Shown: positions 35,216-43,422, numbered from the stretch's first letter. The stretch is DNA of 64,000 nucleotides from Unio delphinus (GCA_029339505.1 JAQISU010000132.1:5682001-5746000), one strand, 5' to 3'. Numbers and translations are program-made. Notes: generated from the sequence alone by a model not told the origin.

Positions 35216-35809
35216 TTATTTTCTGCCTTTGTTCCACCACCTTTTGATTTTACCAATAATTCCCTTCTTCTTCTTCTTCTTCTTTTCTTCCTCGGGAATC
35301 CAGTCAGGATGTCCCATAGCTCTAAACTTCTCTTGTATCTTTATCCAATTGTTATTTAATCTTTCAAAGTCCTCTTTCTTTTTTTGGTTTTCATTGTCCT
35401 TTCTTTCCTTTCTCTCCTTACTCCAGTTATCTTTTATCTTCTTCACTTCTTCTAATAGTTCCTTTCTCATCAGTTCTTCAGCTTTCTTGAGCGGGTCCAA
35501 ACCCTTTTGGGCATGGGGGTACTCTGTCAAGATATTATCCAAAAAACACTTGACGTTTTCGACAATATCTATCACTTGCTTCAATGTCCCCACTCTAACA
35601 TAGGGTGGATTAATGCAGCCTCGTAACTTTTTGGGTTCTTCTTCTAGCATTCCTCCTAAGAGCTCCCTGGCTATTTTCAGTCTTTTTGCAAAGTCCAAAC
35701 TCTTCGCAATCTTCCATTTATGATGTAGTTTTTCCACTTCATATTCCCCGTCTAATATCCAGAAATAGCTGTGTCTTAAATTGTTGAATAAACTTGATGC
35801 TTTTGCCAT
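35216..35809 (-). CDS. Left-arm protein 1 (197 aa, helical, basic tail)
   Basis: It starts at ATG 35,807-35,809. The first about 110 residues are probably globular and helical (AKRLKIARELLGGMLEEEPK), then a charged coiled-coil stretch (about 108-165, rich in Lys/Glu), then a strongly basic tail with seven Lys in a row and IGKIKRWWNKGRK, likely a nuclear signal or an amphipathic helix. I do not recognise the family. A TATATA box at 35,856-35,866 and the arm promoter module just upstream, plus a histone-type stem-loop after the stop, place it with the other arm genes. It is the outermost gene on the left arm, and its 3' end lies in the inverted repeat. A regulatory role early in infection is inference. 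Confidence 0.65.
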   Translation of the reverse strand: MAKASSLFNNLRHSYFWILDGEYEVEKLHHKWKIAKSLDFAKRLKIARELLGGMLEEEPKKLRGCINPPYVRVGTLKQVIDIVENVKCFLDNILTEYPHAQKGLDPLKKAEELMRKELLEEVKKIKDNWSKERKERKDNENQKKKEDFERLNNNWIKIQEKFRAMGHPDWIPEEEKKKKKKKGIIGKIKRWWNKGRK

Positions 35810-35855
35810 CTTCTATGGTTATTCCGTGGAATGGTTCTAATGTCAGTCACTTTGA

Positions 35856-35895
35856 GTATATATATCTTAAGCACGGACGTGAAAGTAAACACCCC
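35856..35895 (-). promoter_or_regulatory. Arm promoter of the 35,216 gene (TATA plus module)
   Basis: On the minus strand GATATATATACT is preceded by a diverged copy of the shared module (plus-strand GCACGGACGTGAAAGTAAAC and ACCCCC). The start codon is about 50 nt downstream. Confidence 0.65.
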
Positions 35896-35899
35896 CTAC

Positions 35900-36107
35900 A
35901 TTCACTTGTCATATTATATACTATCCACAAACCATATCATTTACTATCCCAAATCACACTATATACTATCCACACACACGGGGAAGCAGCCAAAACAAAC
36001 CATACTATATACTATCCAAAATCACACCCTATACTAACCACACACACACGGGGAAGCAGCCAAAACAAACCATACTATATACTATCCAAAATCACACCCT
36101 ATACTAA

Positions 36108-36141
<34 letters not shown>

Positions 36142-36262
36142 GGAAGCAGCCAAAACAAACCCTACTATATACTATCCAAAATCACACCCTATACTAACCA
36201 CTCACACGGGGAAGCAGCCAAAACAAACCCTACTATATACTATCCAAAATCACACCCTATAC
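35900..36262. repeat. Minisatellite (about 69-bp unit) upstream of left-arm gene 1
   Basis: Four to five copies contain CGGGGAAGCAGCCAAAACAA, ACTATATACTATCC and ATCACACCCTATACTAACC; CA-run length differs between copies. It lies just beyond the promoter of the gene at 35,216-35,809, where enhancer-like repeats are possible. Confidence 0.9.
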
Positions 36263-36353
36263 CATCTAAATAGAGTCAGTGTTTATAATCACACTACTCC
36301 TCTCTCACACCCATTGGCAATTGACATAGTATTTCTTTTCTTGTTATTTGGGT

Positions 36354-36369
36354 AGCCCTGAGAAGGGCT
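36354..36369 (-). terminator. Histone-type 3' stem-loop after the 36,398 gene
   Basis: Transcript sense AGCCCTTCTCAGGGCT then ACCC; the purine element CAAGAAAAGAAAT follows (36,331-36,343). It lies 28 nt after the stop. The first stem pair is A-U rather than G-C and the loop is TCTC, otherwise as in the others. Confidence 0.65.
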
Positions 36370-36397
36370 GTTTTTTTTAACTTCAAATTGCACCTGG

Positions 36398-36892
36398 TTA
36401 ATGCTGGCATCTCCCAGGTCTAGCCCCACACACACATCTTTTACTCCAATCATTCTCCCAATTCACCCTTGTGACTGGGAGTGCAGAGGGAGAATGAGTG
36501 GCTTCACTATCCCAATCTTCTGTTTGAGGGATAGTGAAAGCGTCTTCATATCTTCGCCTATTCCGCAACTGTCGTTGTTGCGGCTGAGACTGTGGTTGTT
36601 GCGCCCAATTCACTCTTGTGATTGGGAGTGAAGAGGAAGCTGCCTGTGCATGACGAGCTGATTCTGGTGGTGAAGGCGTCCTCACCTCAGGTTTCACCCG
36701 ACAGGCTTTAACCATCATGCGGTGAGGCAAGATCGGTCTTTTCTTCTCCTCCTCTTCTTTCTTTTTTCTTTCCTCCTCTTCTTTTTCAGTCTTGGCCTGC
36801 TCTGCTATAGCCTCCATAGCCAGTTCATCCAGGAGACGCCTAGCATTCTCCAGATGCATTTGAAGCTCTCTTAACTTTTGAACTCTGCTCAT
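36398..36892 (-). CDS. Left-arm protein 2 (164 aa) with doubled TRVNW motif
   Basis: The start is ATG 36,890-36,892, about 45 nt after a TATA box; codons farther upstream belong to the promoter. Residues about 5-55 form a charged coiled coil (LRELQMHLENARRLL, then a Lys/Glu run). The C-terminal half is Pro/Ser/Gln-rich, low in order, and holds the motif LP(I/V)TRVNW twice. The protein ends in a Cys/Arg cluster (KRCVCGARPGRC). I do not recognise it. Short linear motifs repeated in a disordered tail suggest binding of a host partner. Promoter module upstream and histone-type 3' end downstream are shared with its neighbours. Confidence 0.65.
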   Translation of the reverse strand: MSRVQKLRELQMHLENARRLLDELAMEAIAEQAKTEKEEEERKKKEEEEKKRPILPHRMMVKACRVKPEVRTPSPPESARHAQAASSSLPITRVNWAQQPQSQPQQRQLRNRRRYEDAFTIPQTEDWDSEATHSPSALPVTRVNWENDWSKRCVCGARPGRCQH

Positions 36893-36936
36893 CTTCTTTG
36901 ATGCGTCAACGATGGGTAGCCAGACTGACGAGTGCT

Positions 36937-37050
36937 TCTTTATATATAATTCAAGCGCGGACGTGATGGAAAACACCCCTAGATCCAAAAAATCTTACAG
37001 TATCCCTATCATTACCAAAACACGCGGACGTGATGGAAAACACCCCTAGA
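36937..37050 (-). promoter_or_regulatory. Arm promoter of the 36,398 gene, with doubled module
   Basis: TATATATAA at 36,940-36,949. Directly upstream (36,951-36,980) lies the module whose plus-strand form is GCGCGGACGTGATGGAAAAC then ACCCCT. About 67 bp farther on a second copy starts (37,022-37,047) with the same following AGATCCAAAAAA, so the promoter region was tandemly duplicated. Confidence 0.75.
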
Positions 37051-37308
37051 TCCAAAAAACTTACATTATTCCTATCATCATCAAAACAAGCTGACTTTTA
37101 AAATAAAACACTCACTCACTTTTATACTTGACTCCTATTAATTATACATTGAACAAGTTATTTTGAAAAAAATACGTTGTGCTTATAGACGCACTTCAAA
37201 ACAAAAGTAAAAAGAGACAGTGATTATAGACTCACTTCTAATTTTTTTCTAACTTCCTCACATGCCATAAGCAAATTGAATGATTAATTCTTTTCGAGAA
37301 TATTGGGT

Positions 37309-37324
37309 AGCCCTGAAAAGGGCT
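37309..37324 (-). terminator. Histone-type 3' stem-loop after the 37,360 gene
   Basis: Transcript sense AGCCCTTTTCAGGGCT then ACCC, with CGAAAAGAAT following at about 37,287-37,296. It lies 35 nt after the stop. Confidence 0.7.
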
Positions 37325-37359
37325 GTTTTTTTGTTTGTACGAGGAAGGATGGCAATCTT

Positions 37360-37722
37360 TTATCGTCTAAGATTGCGTCCTCGTTTGGCTACACGATAGG
37401 GTCTGCTTCTTCGGAAAGAGAAAGAGAACTCTTTCGTGTCCACACGACAGTCAACAAAACTTCTGTCTGGTTCCTGCTGCTGTTGTTGCTGTTGCTGCTG
37501 CTGCTGTTCTCTCTGCTCTCTCTGCTGCTTTTGAAGTCGATACTTCTCAGTCCATTCTTCTTTCTCTTTTTGAATTTCCTCTCTGAAGAGTTCTTCTATG
37601 AGGTCTTCCGTTACTTGTAGCATTCTTACATTCTCAATCTCTTCAGGCTTTGGCATCAGATTGTGTCTGATACGATGCAGAGTGACATAAGCTTCGTTCA
37701 GCTTAGCTAGTCTTGAGCACAT
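37360..37722 (-). CDS. Left-arm protein 3 (120 aa), Gln-rich with basic tail
   Basis: Start ATG 37,720-37,722, about 55 nt after a TATA box. Residues about 5-80 are helical (LAKLNEAYVTLHRIRHNLM, then VTEDLIEELFREEIQKE), followed by a run of eleven Gln (encoded by CAG/CAA, length-variable DNA), and a C-terminus rich in Arg (FRRSRPYRVAKRGRN). I do not recognise it. Its promoter and 3' end match those of the other left-arm genes, and its 5' leader shares CAGTCTGGC with the gene at 36,398, which suggests arm genes arose by duplication of a promoter cassette. Confidence 0.65.
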   Translation of the reverse strand: MCSRLAKLNEAYVTLHRIRHNLMPKPEEIENVRMLQVTEDLIEELFREEIQKEKEEWTEKYRLQKQQREQREQQQQQQQQQQQEPDRSFVDCRVDTKEFSFSFRRSRPYRVAKRGRNLRR

Positions 37723-37775
37723 CTTCGTAGGAGGATGAGTCAAACAATGGATGGCCAGACTGGAGACTACCCCTG

Positions 37776-37816
37776 CTTTATATGGTTCAAGCGCGGACGT
37801 GATGGAAAACACCCCT
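37776..37816 (-). promoter_or_regulatory. Arm promoter of the 37,360 gene
   Basis: CATATAAAG (37,776-37,784) lies just below a near-perfect copy of the shared module (37,789-37,816). Confidence 0.75.
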
Positions 37817-37944
37817 CGACGGTTTAGGGTTTTGAAACGTTGGGATAGTTTGATGTGAGGGATAGAAAGAAAAGCCAAAGAGCATTTATATCAATACAAA
37901 TGTAAAACAAACGACAGACGCATTGGTTTTCAAAACACAACATT

Positions 37945-37950
37945 TTTATT
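37945..37950 (-). terminator. Poly(A) signal AATAAA after the protease gene
   Basis: AATAAA on the minus strand, 81 nt after the protease stop and before the left-arm genes begin. It marks the end of the long leftward gene series. Confidence 0.6.
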
Positions 37951-38030
37951 CAAATAACAAACATTATTTCAAAGAACAAACACAATTTTTTCAAATAACA
38001 AACATTTTTTTCTTCCATAACACTAATACA

Positions 38031-38588
38031 TTATCTTTGACATGGTTGACAACGTTGTGAATTAAATTGAGATTTCCACTGTTGGAAATCATTGGGCCAT
38101 TGATGTACACTACGTTTCCTAGCTAAAGACAACAGATAGCCATAATGGTCACAAAACCATCGATCTACTTTGTCATCGTTTCGAGACGAATGACGATCAA
38201 AATAAGTCACTAAATGTTCTAAAGAATATCCAAGACTGCGATGATGCAGATAATAGATACAATATTGTCCACACACCATAGAATCTGTGCTTTGTAATTT
38301 CACATTATTGAATCGTGTCGTCTGGGCATTTCTTCTCATAAAGTCAATGATATCATCTTCGAAAGGAGGCAATCCATACGAATCAAAATACTCCGCACAA
38401 CCCTCTTGAGGAAAGTAGACTGCTACCCAGTGAGTTCCTGGAAGATGACTGTCATCTGTGTTGATGACATAAGCTTGATTCTCTTGAGGTTTGCGATGAG
38501 GTAGTTCATCTTTAGCACACACGACAGGATTCCAAGAAGCAGTGTACGAACTACGGTTCAAAAGATAATAAAGTTCCCAAGTATCCAT
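38031..38588 (-). CDS. Adenain-like cysteine protease (maturation protease)
   Basis: The 185-aa protein starts at ATG 38,586-38,588. It has the C5/Ulp1-like catalytic set in order: His53 in LPGTHWVAVYF, Asp69 in EYFDSYG, Gln99 and Cys106 in MVCGQYCIYY. Length is close to that of the family (about 180-205 aa). These enzymes cut capsid and core proteins during particle maturation. It is the last gene of the leftward structural series, after the capsid gene and the gene at 38,626, the place it has in most Polintons and also after hexon in adenoviruses. Confidence 0.93.
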   Translation of the reverse strand: MDTWELYYLLNRSSYTASWNPVVCAKDELPHRKPQENQAYVINTDDSHLPGTHWVAVYFPQEGCAEYFDSYGLPPFEDDIIDFMRRNAQTTRFNNVKLQSTDSMVCGQYCIYYLHHRSLGYSLEHLVTYFDRHSSRNDDKVDRWFCDHYGYLLSLARKRSVHQWPNDFQQWKSQFNSQRCQPCQR

Positions 38589-38625
38589 TTTTTGTTGTGT
38601 AGCCTTGTTTTTTTCTCTCCTTTCT

Positions 38626-39126
38626 TCACAGGTGATGATAAGTCATCAATTCAATCCAGACTTTTTGCTTGAAACGGTCTGACAAGTAACTGATGGTTTG
38701 CTTCGTCTCTTTACTCTGTACCAAGAGAGCTTCGATGCGATCGATTTCTCGAGCAAACAATGGAGGAGAGGAATGATCACGTAAGCCTTTATACCACTGA
38801 AGTAACACGTCTTCTTCGGAGATGAGACTCCAAGCTTCGTTCAGATAATCATCCAATTTTTCTTCTTGACTCATCATCATACATTTATCGTGTTGAATTT
38901 GACTGGGATGATCGATTTGACATCCATAACAATCTTTTTTAATCATGTCTCTCATTTTATCTTCCAAGTGTTGTGCAAAACAAGCCACTAACTGTTGTTC
39001 CTGTTCTGGCCATCTGGATTGCATGATCACTACTTCTTCTTCTTTTTGGTCTTCGGGAACTGCTTTTTCTGTAGCCTCCCATTCCATGGATTCTCCACTA
39101 TTCAAAGAAGGACAAGGGTCTTCCAT
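38626..39126 (-). CDS. Conserved Polinton protein with CYGCQIDHPSQ motif (166 aa)
   Basis: Start ATG 39,124-39,126, five bases below the capsid gene's stop. The N-terminal about 45 residues are acidic. At about residue 66 lies CYGCQIDHPSQIQHDKC, where Cys and His spacing suggests a zinc site. The rest is helical. I recall this DHPSQ-H-C motif from many animal Polintons, always near the capsid or protease gene; its function is unknown. Tight packing with the capsid gene suggests joint late expression and perhaps a structural role. Confidence 0.75.
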   Translation of the reverse strand: MEDPCPSLNSGESMEWEATEKAVPEDQKEEEVVIMQSRWPEQEQQLVACFAQHLEDKMRDMIKKDCYGCQIDHPSQIQHDKCMMMSQEEKLDDYLNEAWSLISEEDVLLQWYKGLRDHSSPPLFAREIDRIEALLVQSKETKQTISYLSDRFKQKVWIELMTYHHL

Positions 39127-39131
39127 AGTGT

Positions 39132-40463
39132 CTAATAGTCTAGAATGACTTCTCTCAAACTGTTGATTTCTATGGTATTATCGAATTCGGCATACAGAAT
39201 GACATTCACCGTTTCGGAAAGAGATGGCTGAGCTACTGTTGCTGCAAACTGAAGTTCCACACGCAGTTGTCCTGATTTTATAGGGTGGAAATGTCCCTCG
39301 TCACTGCCTTGGTCTGGAGTGAAATCAAAAGCCCACAAAGCGTAACCTCCTGCATAATCTTCGTAGGAAATACCGTGACTGGTGTTGGTTCCTAACTGTC
39401 CTGTGGCTTCGTACAGTGACAAGTACGACCTCAAGTAATTCTTCTGGGCAAAGTTGGGTTCGAAAGGTCGGGTACACAAAGTTTTGCCATCGCGACTGAC
39501 TTCGATTTTGGATACATTGTAGTGATGAAACTGGAAAGGATTTTTATCGTGGACACCGTTGAAGGCTGCATTGCTGACGATACCGATGAATAAACGTTTT
39601 GGTAACTGGCCTTGGAACAGATGATCTTCGATCTTAGATCGGAGTCCAGCGGCAATGGTGAAAGTTTTGACTTCCACGCGTCGTATCGGATACTTGGCTG
39701 TCGTTCTGCTCAAAGTGTGACTGATATCATTTCCCACTTTAGGTAACACTTCCACGCGACGCACGTATAACCTGGCTTCTTGGATAATGGTTTTGTATTC
39801 GTTGGCATGAGCCATCAAATGGAAAGCAGCACTGCTACGATTCAGTCTCAAGCGAATATCTACTCCGTTCAGCAAATACTTCTCTTGAAACCACATGTCC
39901 AAATGCAAACGATCGAACAGTTCTAAACTACCATCTACAATTTTCTTATGACGCTCGCTAAAACCCTTATTGAAGGGATTGTTGTCTTCTGCGACTGTGG
40001 CTGTGGCGTTAAAGTTATTTGCGGTGTCAGGTTTCCATACCACGCAAGCATCTAGATGAGTGTCCTTGGCTTCTTTTCCGTACGTCAATAGATTTTCGAG
40101 GTACGCTCGGTAAGGGTAAGTATCCGTGCTACTGCTGACCAGTTTGTTATTCATGTACAAATCCACTTCGCTGAACAAGGAATGCATGAAATTGTTGACA
40201 GGAGCTACTTTGTTCGCGTCTGCTACAACGGTGTTGTCAGCCGATTTGGCCACTTTCACTTTCAAATACAAGTAACTGTTATTGAGATCGATGTAATCTT
40301 CGGGTTGTCCTTTGATTTCAAACTCGATGGGAGCTGAATCCGTCAAAGAGGAGACGGGATGAAATTCGACCCATTGGGCTTCTTGCATGGTCATCATCGT
40401 GGGTGGCATGGCAAAGAGATCTAGTTCCGACTTGGAACAGGCACAAGATTCTTGGTGCATCAT
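39132..40463 (-). CDS. Major capsid protein (double jelly-roll)
   Basis: 443 aa from ATG 40,461-40,463 (two Met codons in a row). It opens with a Cys-containing stretch, then WVEFHPVSSLTDSAPIEFEI, DYIDLNNSYLYLKVKV and NNFMHSLFSEVDLYMN, the recognisable N-terminal jelly-roll of Polinton capsid proteins; the C-terminal part holds FDFTPDQGSDEGHFHPIKSG. Trimers of this hexon-like fold would build the shell. Length is normal and the frame is intact. It follows the small basic protein at 40,491 and precedes 38,626. Confidence 0.93.
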   Translation of the reverse strand: MMHQESCACSKSELDLFAMPPTMMTMQEAQWVEFHPVSSLTDSAPIEFEIKGQPEDYIDLNNSYLYLKVKVAKSADNTVVADANKVAPVNNFMHSLFSEVDLYMNNKLVSSSTDTYPYRAYLENLLTYGKEAKDTHLDACVVWKPDTANNFNATATVAEDNNPFNKGFSERHKKIVDGSLELFDRLHLDMWFQEKYLLNGVDIRLRLNRSSAAFHLMAHANEYKTIIQEARLYVRRVEVLPKVGNDISHTLSRTTAKYPIRRVEVKTFTIAAGLRSKIEDHLFQGQLPKRLFIGIVSNAAFNGVHDKNPFQFHHYNVSKIEVSRDGKTLCTRPFEPNFAQKNYLRSYLSLYEATGQLGTNTSHGISYEDYAGGYALWAFDFTPDQGSDEGHFHPIKSGQLRVELQFAATVAQPSLSETVNVILYAEFDNTIEINSLREVILDY

Positions 40464-40490
40464 TTTTTCTTTATGTTTTTTTCTTCACTT

Positions 40491-40931
40491 TTAATAATCA
40501 AAAATGTCTAAGTCTCGAGCGGTTCTTTTTTTCTTCGTCTTTCTTACTTTAGAGGTACGGAGACTTTTGAAAGGGTGCCTTCGTCGTCGCTTTCTACCTT
40601 GTCCTTGCTGTGTCGTCAGGGAAGCAGGAATGTCAGACTCGGTACCGTTCAGGGCATTTATAGGACTTTCTCGTCGACCCAAAATCTCTTTACCCGTTTG
40701 AAGTAAGACATTTTTGCCTGCTCTCAAAAAAGCTTCTTTGGGGTTTTGTTTGTCAATGAGAACATTGTGAAGAAAATCTTTGCCGTGAGTCAATGCGGCA
40801 TCTTTTAAGGCGTGCAATCCTCGTGTCACCATCGGTTTTAAAACAGGGACCACGGAACGAAAGGCGGATTTAAACATATCTCCTAAACCATGTCCTCGTT
40901 GTCGAGTGACTCCTTGGTACACAGGATACAT
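40491..40931 (-). CDS. Small basic virion protein, pVI-like position (146 aa)
   Basis: Start ATG 40,929-40,931, seven bases after the penton stop. A Gly/Arg opening (RGHGLGDMFKSAFRSVVPVL) predicts an amphipathic helix. The middle is helical, and the C-terminus is very basic (GRKRRRRHPFKSL, KVRKTKKKRT), suiting DNA binding or nuclear import. Polintons usually have such a protein between penton and hexon; in adenoviruses pVI stands directly before hexon. The pVI-like role is inferred from position and composition. Confidence 0.7.
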   Translation of the reverse strand: MYPVYQGVTRQRGHGLGDMFKSAFRSVVPVLKPMVTRGLHALKDAALTHGKDFLHNVLIDKQNPKEAFLRAGKNVLLQTGKEILGRRESPINALNGTESDIPASLTTQQGQGRKRRRRHPFKSLRTSKVRKTKKKRTARDLDIFDY

Positions 40932-40938
40932 CACTTTT

Positions 40939-41880
40939 TCAGTTGTTGGAGAATCGTTTTTGAAAATGGAGTTTCACTGTGACTTTCCCTTTGGTAAATG
41001 GAATATTTTGTCCTAGTTCTCCTTTTATAGAAATGTTGACACTGTCGAAATACGACTTACTGACGGGTAAATAATGAGGATGTACAAATTCACGGTGAAC
41101 GTGATTGGTATTTCCACCTTCCTCTTTATCGGTAGTGTCAGAATCCACTTTGAAAGGAATGACACGCAGTAACGGTGCAGAGGTGTGTCCTACCACGTTG
41201 TACTCTACCACATCGGAGTACACAAACATCAAGTTGAGACCTTGGTTCAATTCAATAGGGAATCGAAAATATTTGGCAAAATCCAAGTTACTGGTTATGA
41301 CTGGTAATTCTTTTTTGTTCTTGTACATCTCGACGTCTCCACCTAAAATAGCATACAATTCAGGACAAAAGGTAATGCCTATCATTTTCTCCTCTGAAAA
41401 TGTCATCATGAGTCGACGAGACACTGAATAGTACTCAATGGTCACACTTTTTGGGTTTTTTGAGTTTGCAAAGGACTCCATGGCTTTACCAAACACAACA
41501 TTGAACCTGGTTACAATCGTAGTCACTAAATGTTGACCACTAAAATAATAACCTGGAGGAATGACGAACTTATGAGTGGACAGGACATTAGTTTTGGATC
41601 CATCTGATTTCTTTTCGCCACCTTTACCTCGTGCGTCTAAGACATCTTGCAATTGCTTGTCAATCACTTCTACTGTAAAAGTGTTTTGATTTTCGACGAT
41701 GTTTTTGATTTGTGTCGGGTGTATTATTTCCACTAAAGCTACTTCCCAATGAGCATCTTGATCCAAATGCATGGTCTGAGGTAATTTAGCCGTGTAACAG
41801 CACAATGTGTTGTTAGGAAACACCTCCATGGAACTGTCACTAGGTAACGTTAAGTAAAATTGGTTCATAGTGTGGTTCAT
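40939..41880 (-). CDS. Minor capsid (penton base-like) protein
   Basis: 313 aa from ATG 41,878-41,880; a second ATG four codons on is possible. The N-terminus NQFYLTLPSDSSMEVFPNNT followed by WEVALVEI is the typical start of Polinton minor capsid proteins with a single jelly-roll. It would fill the fivefold vertices. The start codon overlaps the stop of the upstream membrane-protein gene (ATGA), so the two are probably on one transcript. Confidence 0.88.
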   Translation of the reverse strand: MNHTMNQFYLTLPSDSSMEVFPNNTLCCYTAKLPQTMHLDQDAHWEVALVEIIHPTQIKNIVENQNTFTVEVIDKQLQDVLDARGKGGEKKSDGSKTNVLSTHKFVIPPGYYFSGQHLVTTIVTRFNVVFGKAMESFANSKNPKSVTIEYYSVSRRLMMTFSEEKMIGITFCPELYAILGGDVEMYKNKKELPVITSNLDFAKYFRFPIELNQGLNLMFVYSDVVEYNVVGHTSAPLLRVIPFKVDSDTTDKEEGGNTNHVHREFVHPHYLPVSKSYFDSVNISIKGELGQNIPFTKGKVTVKLHFQKRFSNN

Positions 41881-42296
41881 ATTTCCAATGTTCTTCTGTC
41901 CGAGGAGTCACTCGAGGTTAAAGGAGTATCTAAAAGAGGATTGTGATTGGAAGGGGGACTGTCAGGAGAAGGACTAACGTTGGCCGCCAGACTCCCAATA
42001 GTGTTATTGTTGTTCCCGTTGTAAGAGTATTTCAGGGAAGGATTGGGAAGAAGATACCCGATGCAACTGCTGAGTAAAATGGTCCACAATTGTTTGTCTC
42101 CTTGTTGCAAACTCAAATTAGCAATGGCTGCACCGATAACACAATACACCACAAAGATTTGACAGAAAAAGACGATTTGGGTTTTAGGGACACGTTCTCC
42201 ACACCACACCCACAAGGGTTGCTTTTGTAAATCTTGCAGAGAGGACGTGGGTGAAGGAGTAGTCACTGTGGTTGCTGAAGCTGTATTGAAGGGCAT
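41877..42296 (-). CDS. Membrane protein with two hydrophobic segments (139 aa)
   Basis: Start ATG 42,294-42,296. Residues about 37-60 (IVFFCQIFVVYCVIGAAIA) and 68-88 (LWTILLSSCIGYLLPNP) are hydrophobic. The C-terminal third is Asn/Ser/Pro-rich. Many Polintons encode a short two-pass protein with LLSSCIGYLLPNP-like sequence near the penton gene; its function is unknown. The stop overlaps the penton start by four bases. Confidence 0.75.
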   Translation of the reverse strand: MPFNTASATTVTTPSPTSSLQDLQKQPLWVWCGERVPKTQIVFFCQIFVVYCVIGAAIANLSLQQGDKQLWTILLSSCIGYLLPNPSLKYSYNGNNNNTIGSLAANVSPSPDSPPSNHNPLLDTPLTSSDSSDRRTLEI

Positions 42297-42301
42297 GATG
42301 G

Positions 42302-43414
42302 TCACTTCTTTTTATAGTCGATGACTTGCGAAACGTCAATCCAAGAATCAAAACTAGGAGGATATCCTTTCCAACGTACTTTGACTTCTTTGACACGACG
42401 TTTTCCTACTTTACGAGTTCTTCGTTCGAGAATGCTTTCAATGTCGTACACGTCGTCTTCTTTTTTGGTGACACGTTGTAACTCAGGCAAGTAAAACGTT
42501 CCTTTTAATACTTCTCCGTTCATGTCTTCCAATTTATAGACGGCAGGATGACGGCCACGCACTCGTTCAGTAACACGAAACAATTCGGTGGTCCAATTGG
42601 GTAAGTAACCTTTGTCGAAAGTGCGTTTGGTTTTACCAATGCGTACCCAATCTCCCGGGGTTAACACTTCTCTACCTTTCTTGGGGACAGCCCTCGTTCG
42701 GGACGTACCAAACAGACGCTCAAAAACAGTGACTTCGTTGTCAGGTGTCACCTCTTGTGGGGTACGTCCAATGCTTCTATGGTAAGATTGATTGTAGGCT
42801 TGGACTAAGTGCGGTAAGACGTCGATGTACTTGAGAGTGTGTTGATGCGTAAAATATTTCCACATGCGTTCTTTCAAGGTACGTTGAAAACGTTCCACGA
42901 TACTGGCTTTGGTTTCAGGATTTTCGGTGGTGAAAAAATGAATGTCACGTTTCTTTAATTCTCGTTGGAAAGCTTGGTTTAGAAATTCGGTGCCTTTGTC
43001 GGTTTGCCATCGAAGAGGGTGACGACCACTTTGTTTCAACACCAGTTGCAAAGCTCGTACTAACTTTCCGCTCGATTTGGATGTCAATGGTACGACCCAG
43101 GCAAATTTAGAAAAGACGTCGATGACACAAAACAAATATTTGTAGCCACGATTGTAGGTGGCTAAATGAGAGACATCGGCTAAATCGGCTTGCCATTGAT
43201 GATCGATGCCTTCCACTTGAGTGCGACTTCTGTGAAATTTTCGTCGAATGGGTTTGTGTAAAGTGTACGTCGCTTGTTCTTGTAACCATCGTTGTACTGT
43301 AGGTAAACGGAGCTTTTTCAAGCGACTTTTGGCAGCACGATACAATTTCTGAATGCCTCCGTAACCTGCAGGGTGAGCTGGATCGTAATAAATGCTGGCT
43401 AAGACCTTCTCCAT
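42302..43414 (-). CDS. Integrase (rve) with C-terminal chromodomain
   Basis: 370 aa from ATG 43,412-43,414. The retroviral-type core has D77 (HQWQADLADVS), D139 (RWQTDKGTEF) and E174 (KASIVERFQRTL), a complete D,D,E set. Residues about 315-366 (VYDIESILERR, KVRWKGYPPSFDSWIDV) are a chromodomain that may steer insertion to chromatin marks. An N-terminal helix with zinc-less HHCC region is short. Polinton integrase makes the 6-bp duplications seen at the ends. It lies in the middle of the structural genes. Confidence 0.95.
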   Translation of the reverse strand: MEKVLASIYYDPAHPAGYGGIQKLYRAAKSRLKKLRLPTVQRWLQEQATYTLHKPIRRKFHRSRTQVEGIDHQWQADLADVSHLATYNRGYKYLFCVIDVFSKFAWVVPLTSKSSGKLVRALQLVLKQSGRHPLRWQTDKGTEFLNQAFQRELKKRDIHFFTTENPETKASIVERFQRTLKERMWKYFTHQHTLKYIDVLPHLVQAYNQSYHRSIGRTPQEVTPDNEVTVFERLFGTSRTRAVPKKGREVLTPGDWVRIGKTKRTFDKGYLPNWTTELFRVTERVRGRHPAVYKLEDMNGEVLKGTFYLPELQRVTKKEDDVYDIESILERRTRKVGKRRVKEVKVRWKGYPPSFDSWIDVSQVIDYKKK

Positions 43415-43422
43415 GGTTTAGG

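Noticed and set aside
35181..35603. Plus-strand Phe/Leu-rich frame resembling a membrane protein
   Set aside because: It is antisense to the Lys/Glu-rich coding sequence of the 35,216 gene.
35900..36262. Coding repeat (plus-strand frame of 159 codons)
   Set aside because: The frame follows a DNA minisatellite in a promoter region and contains CA-run artefacts.
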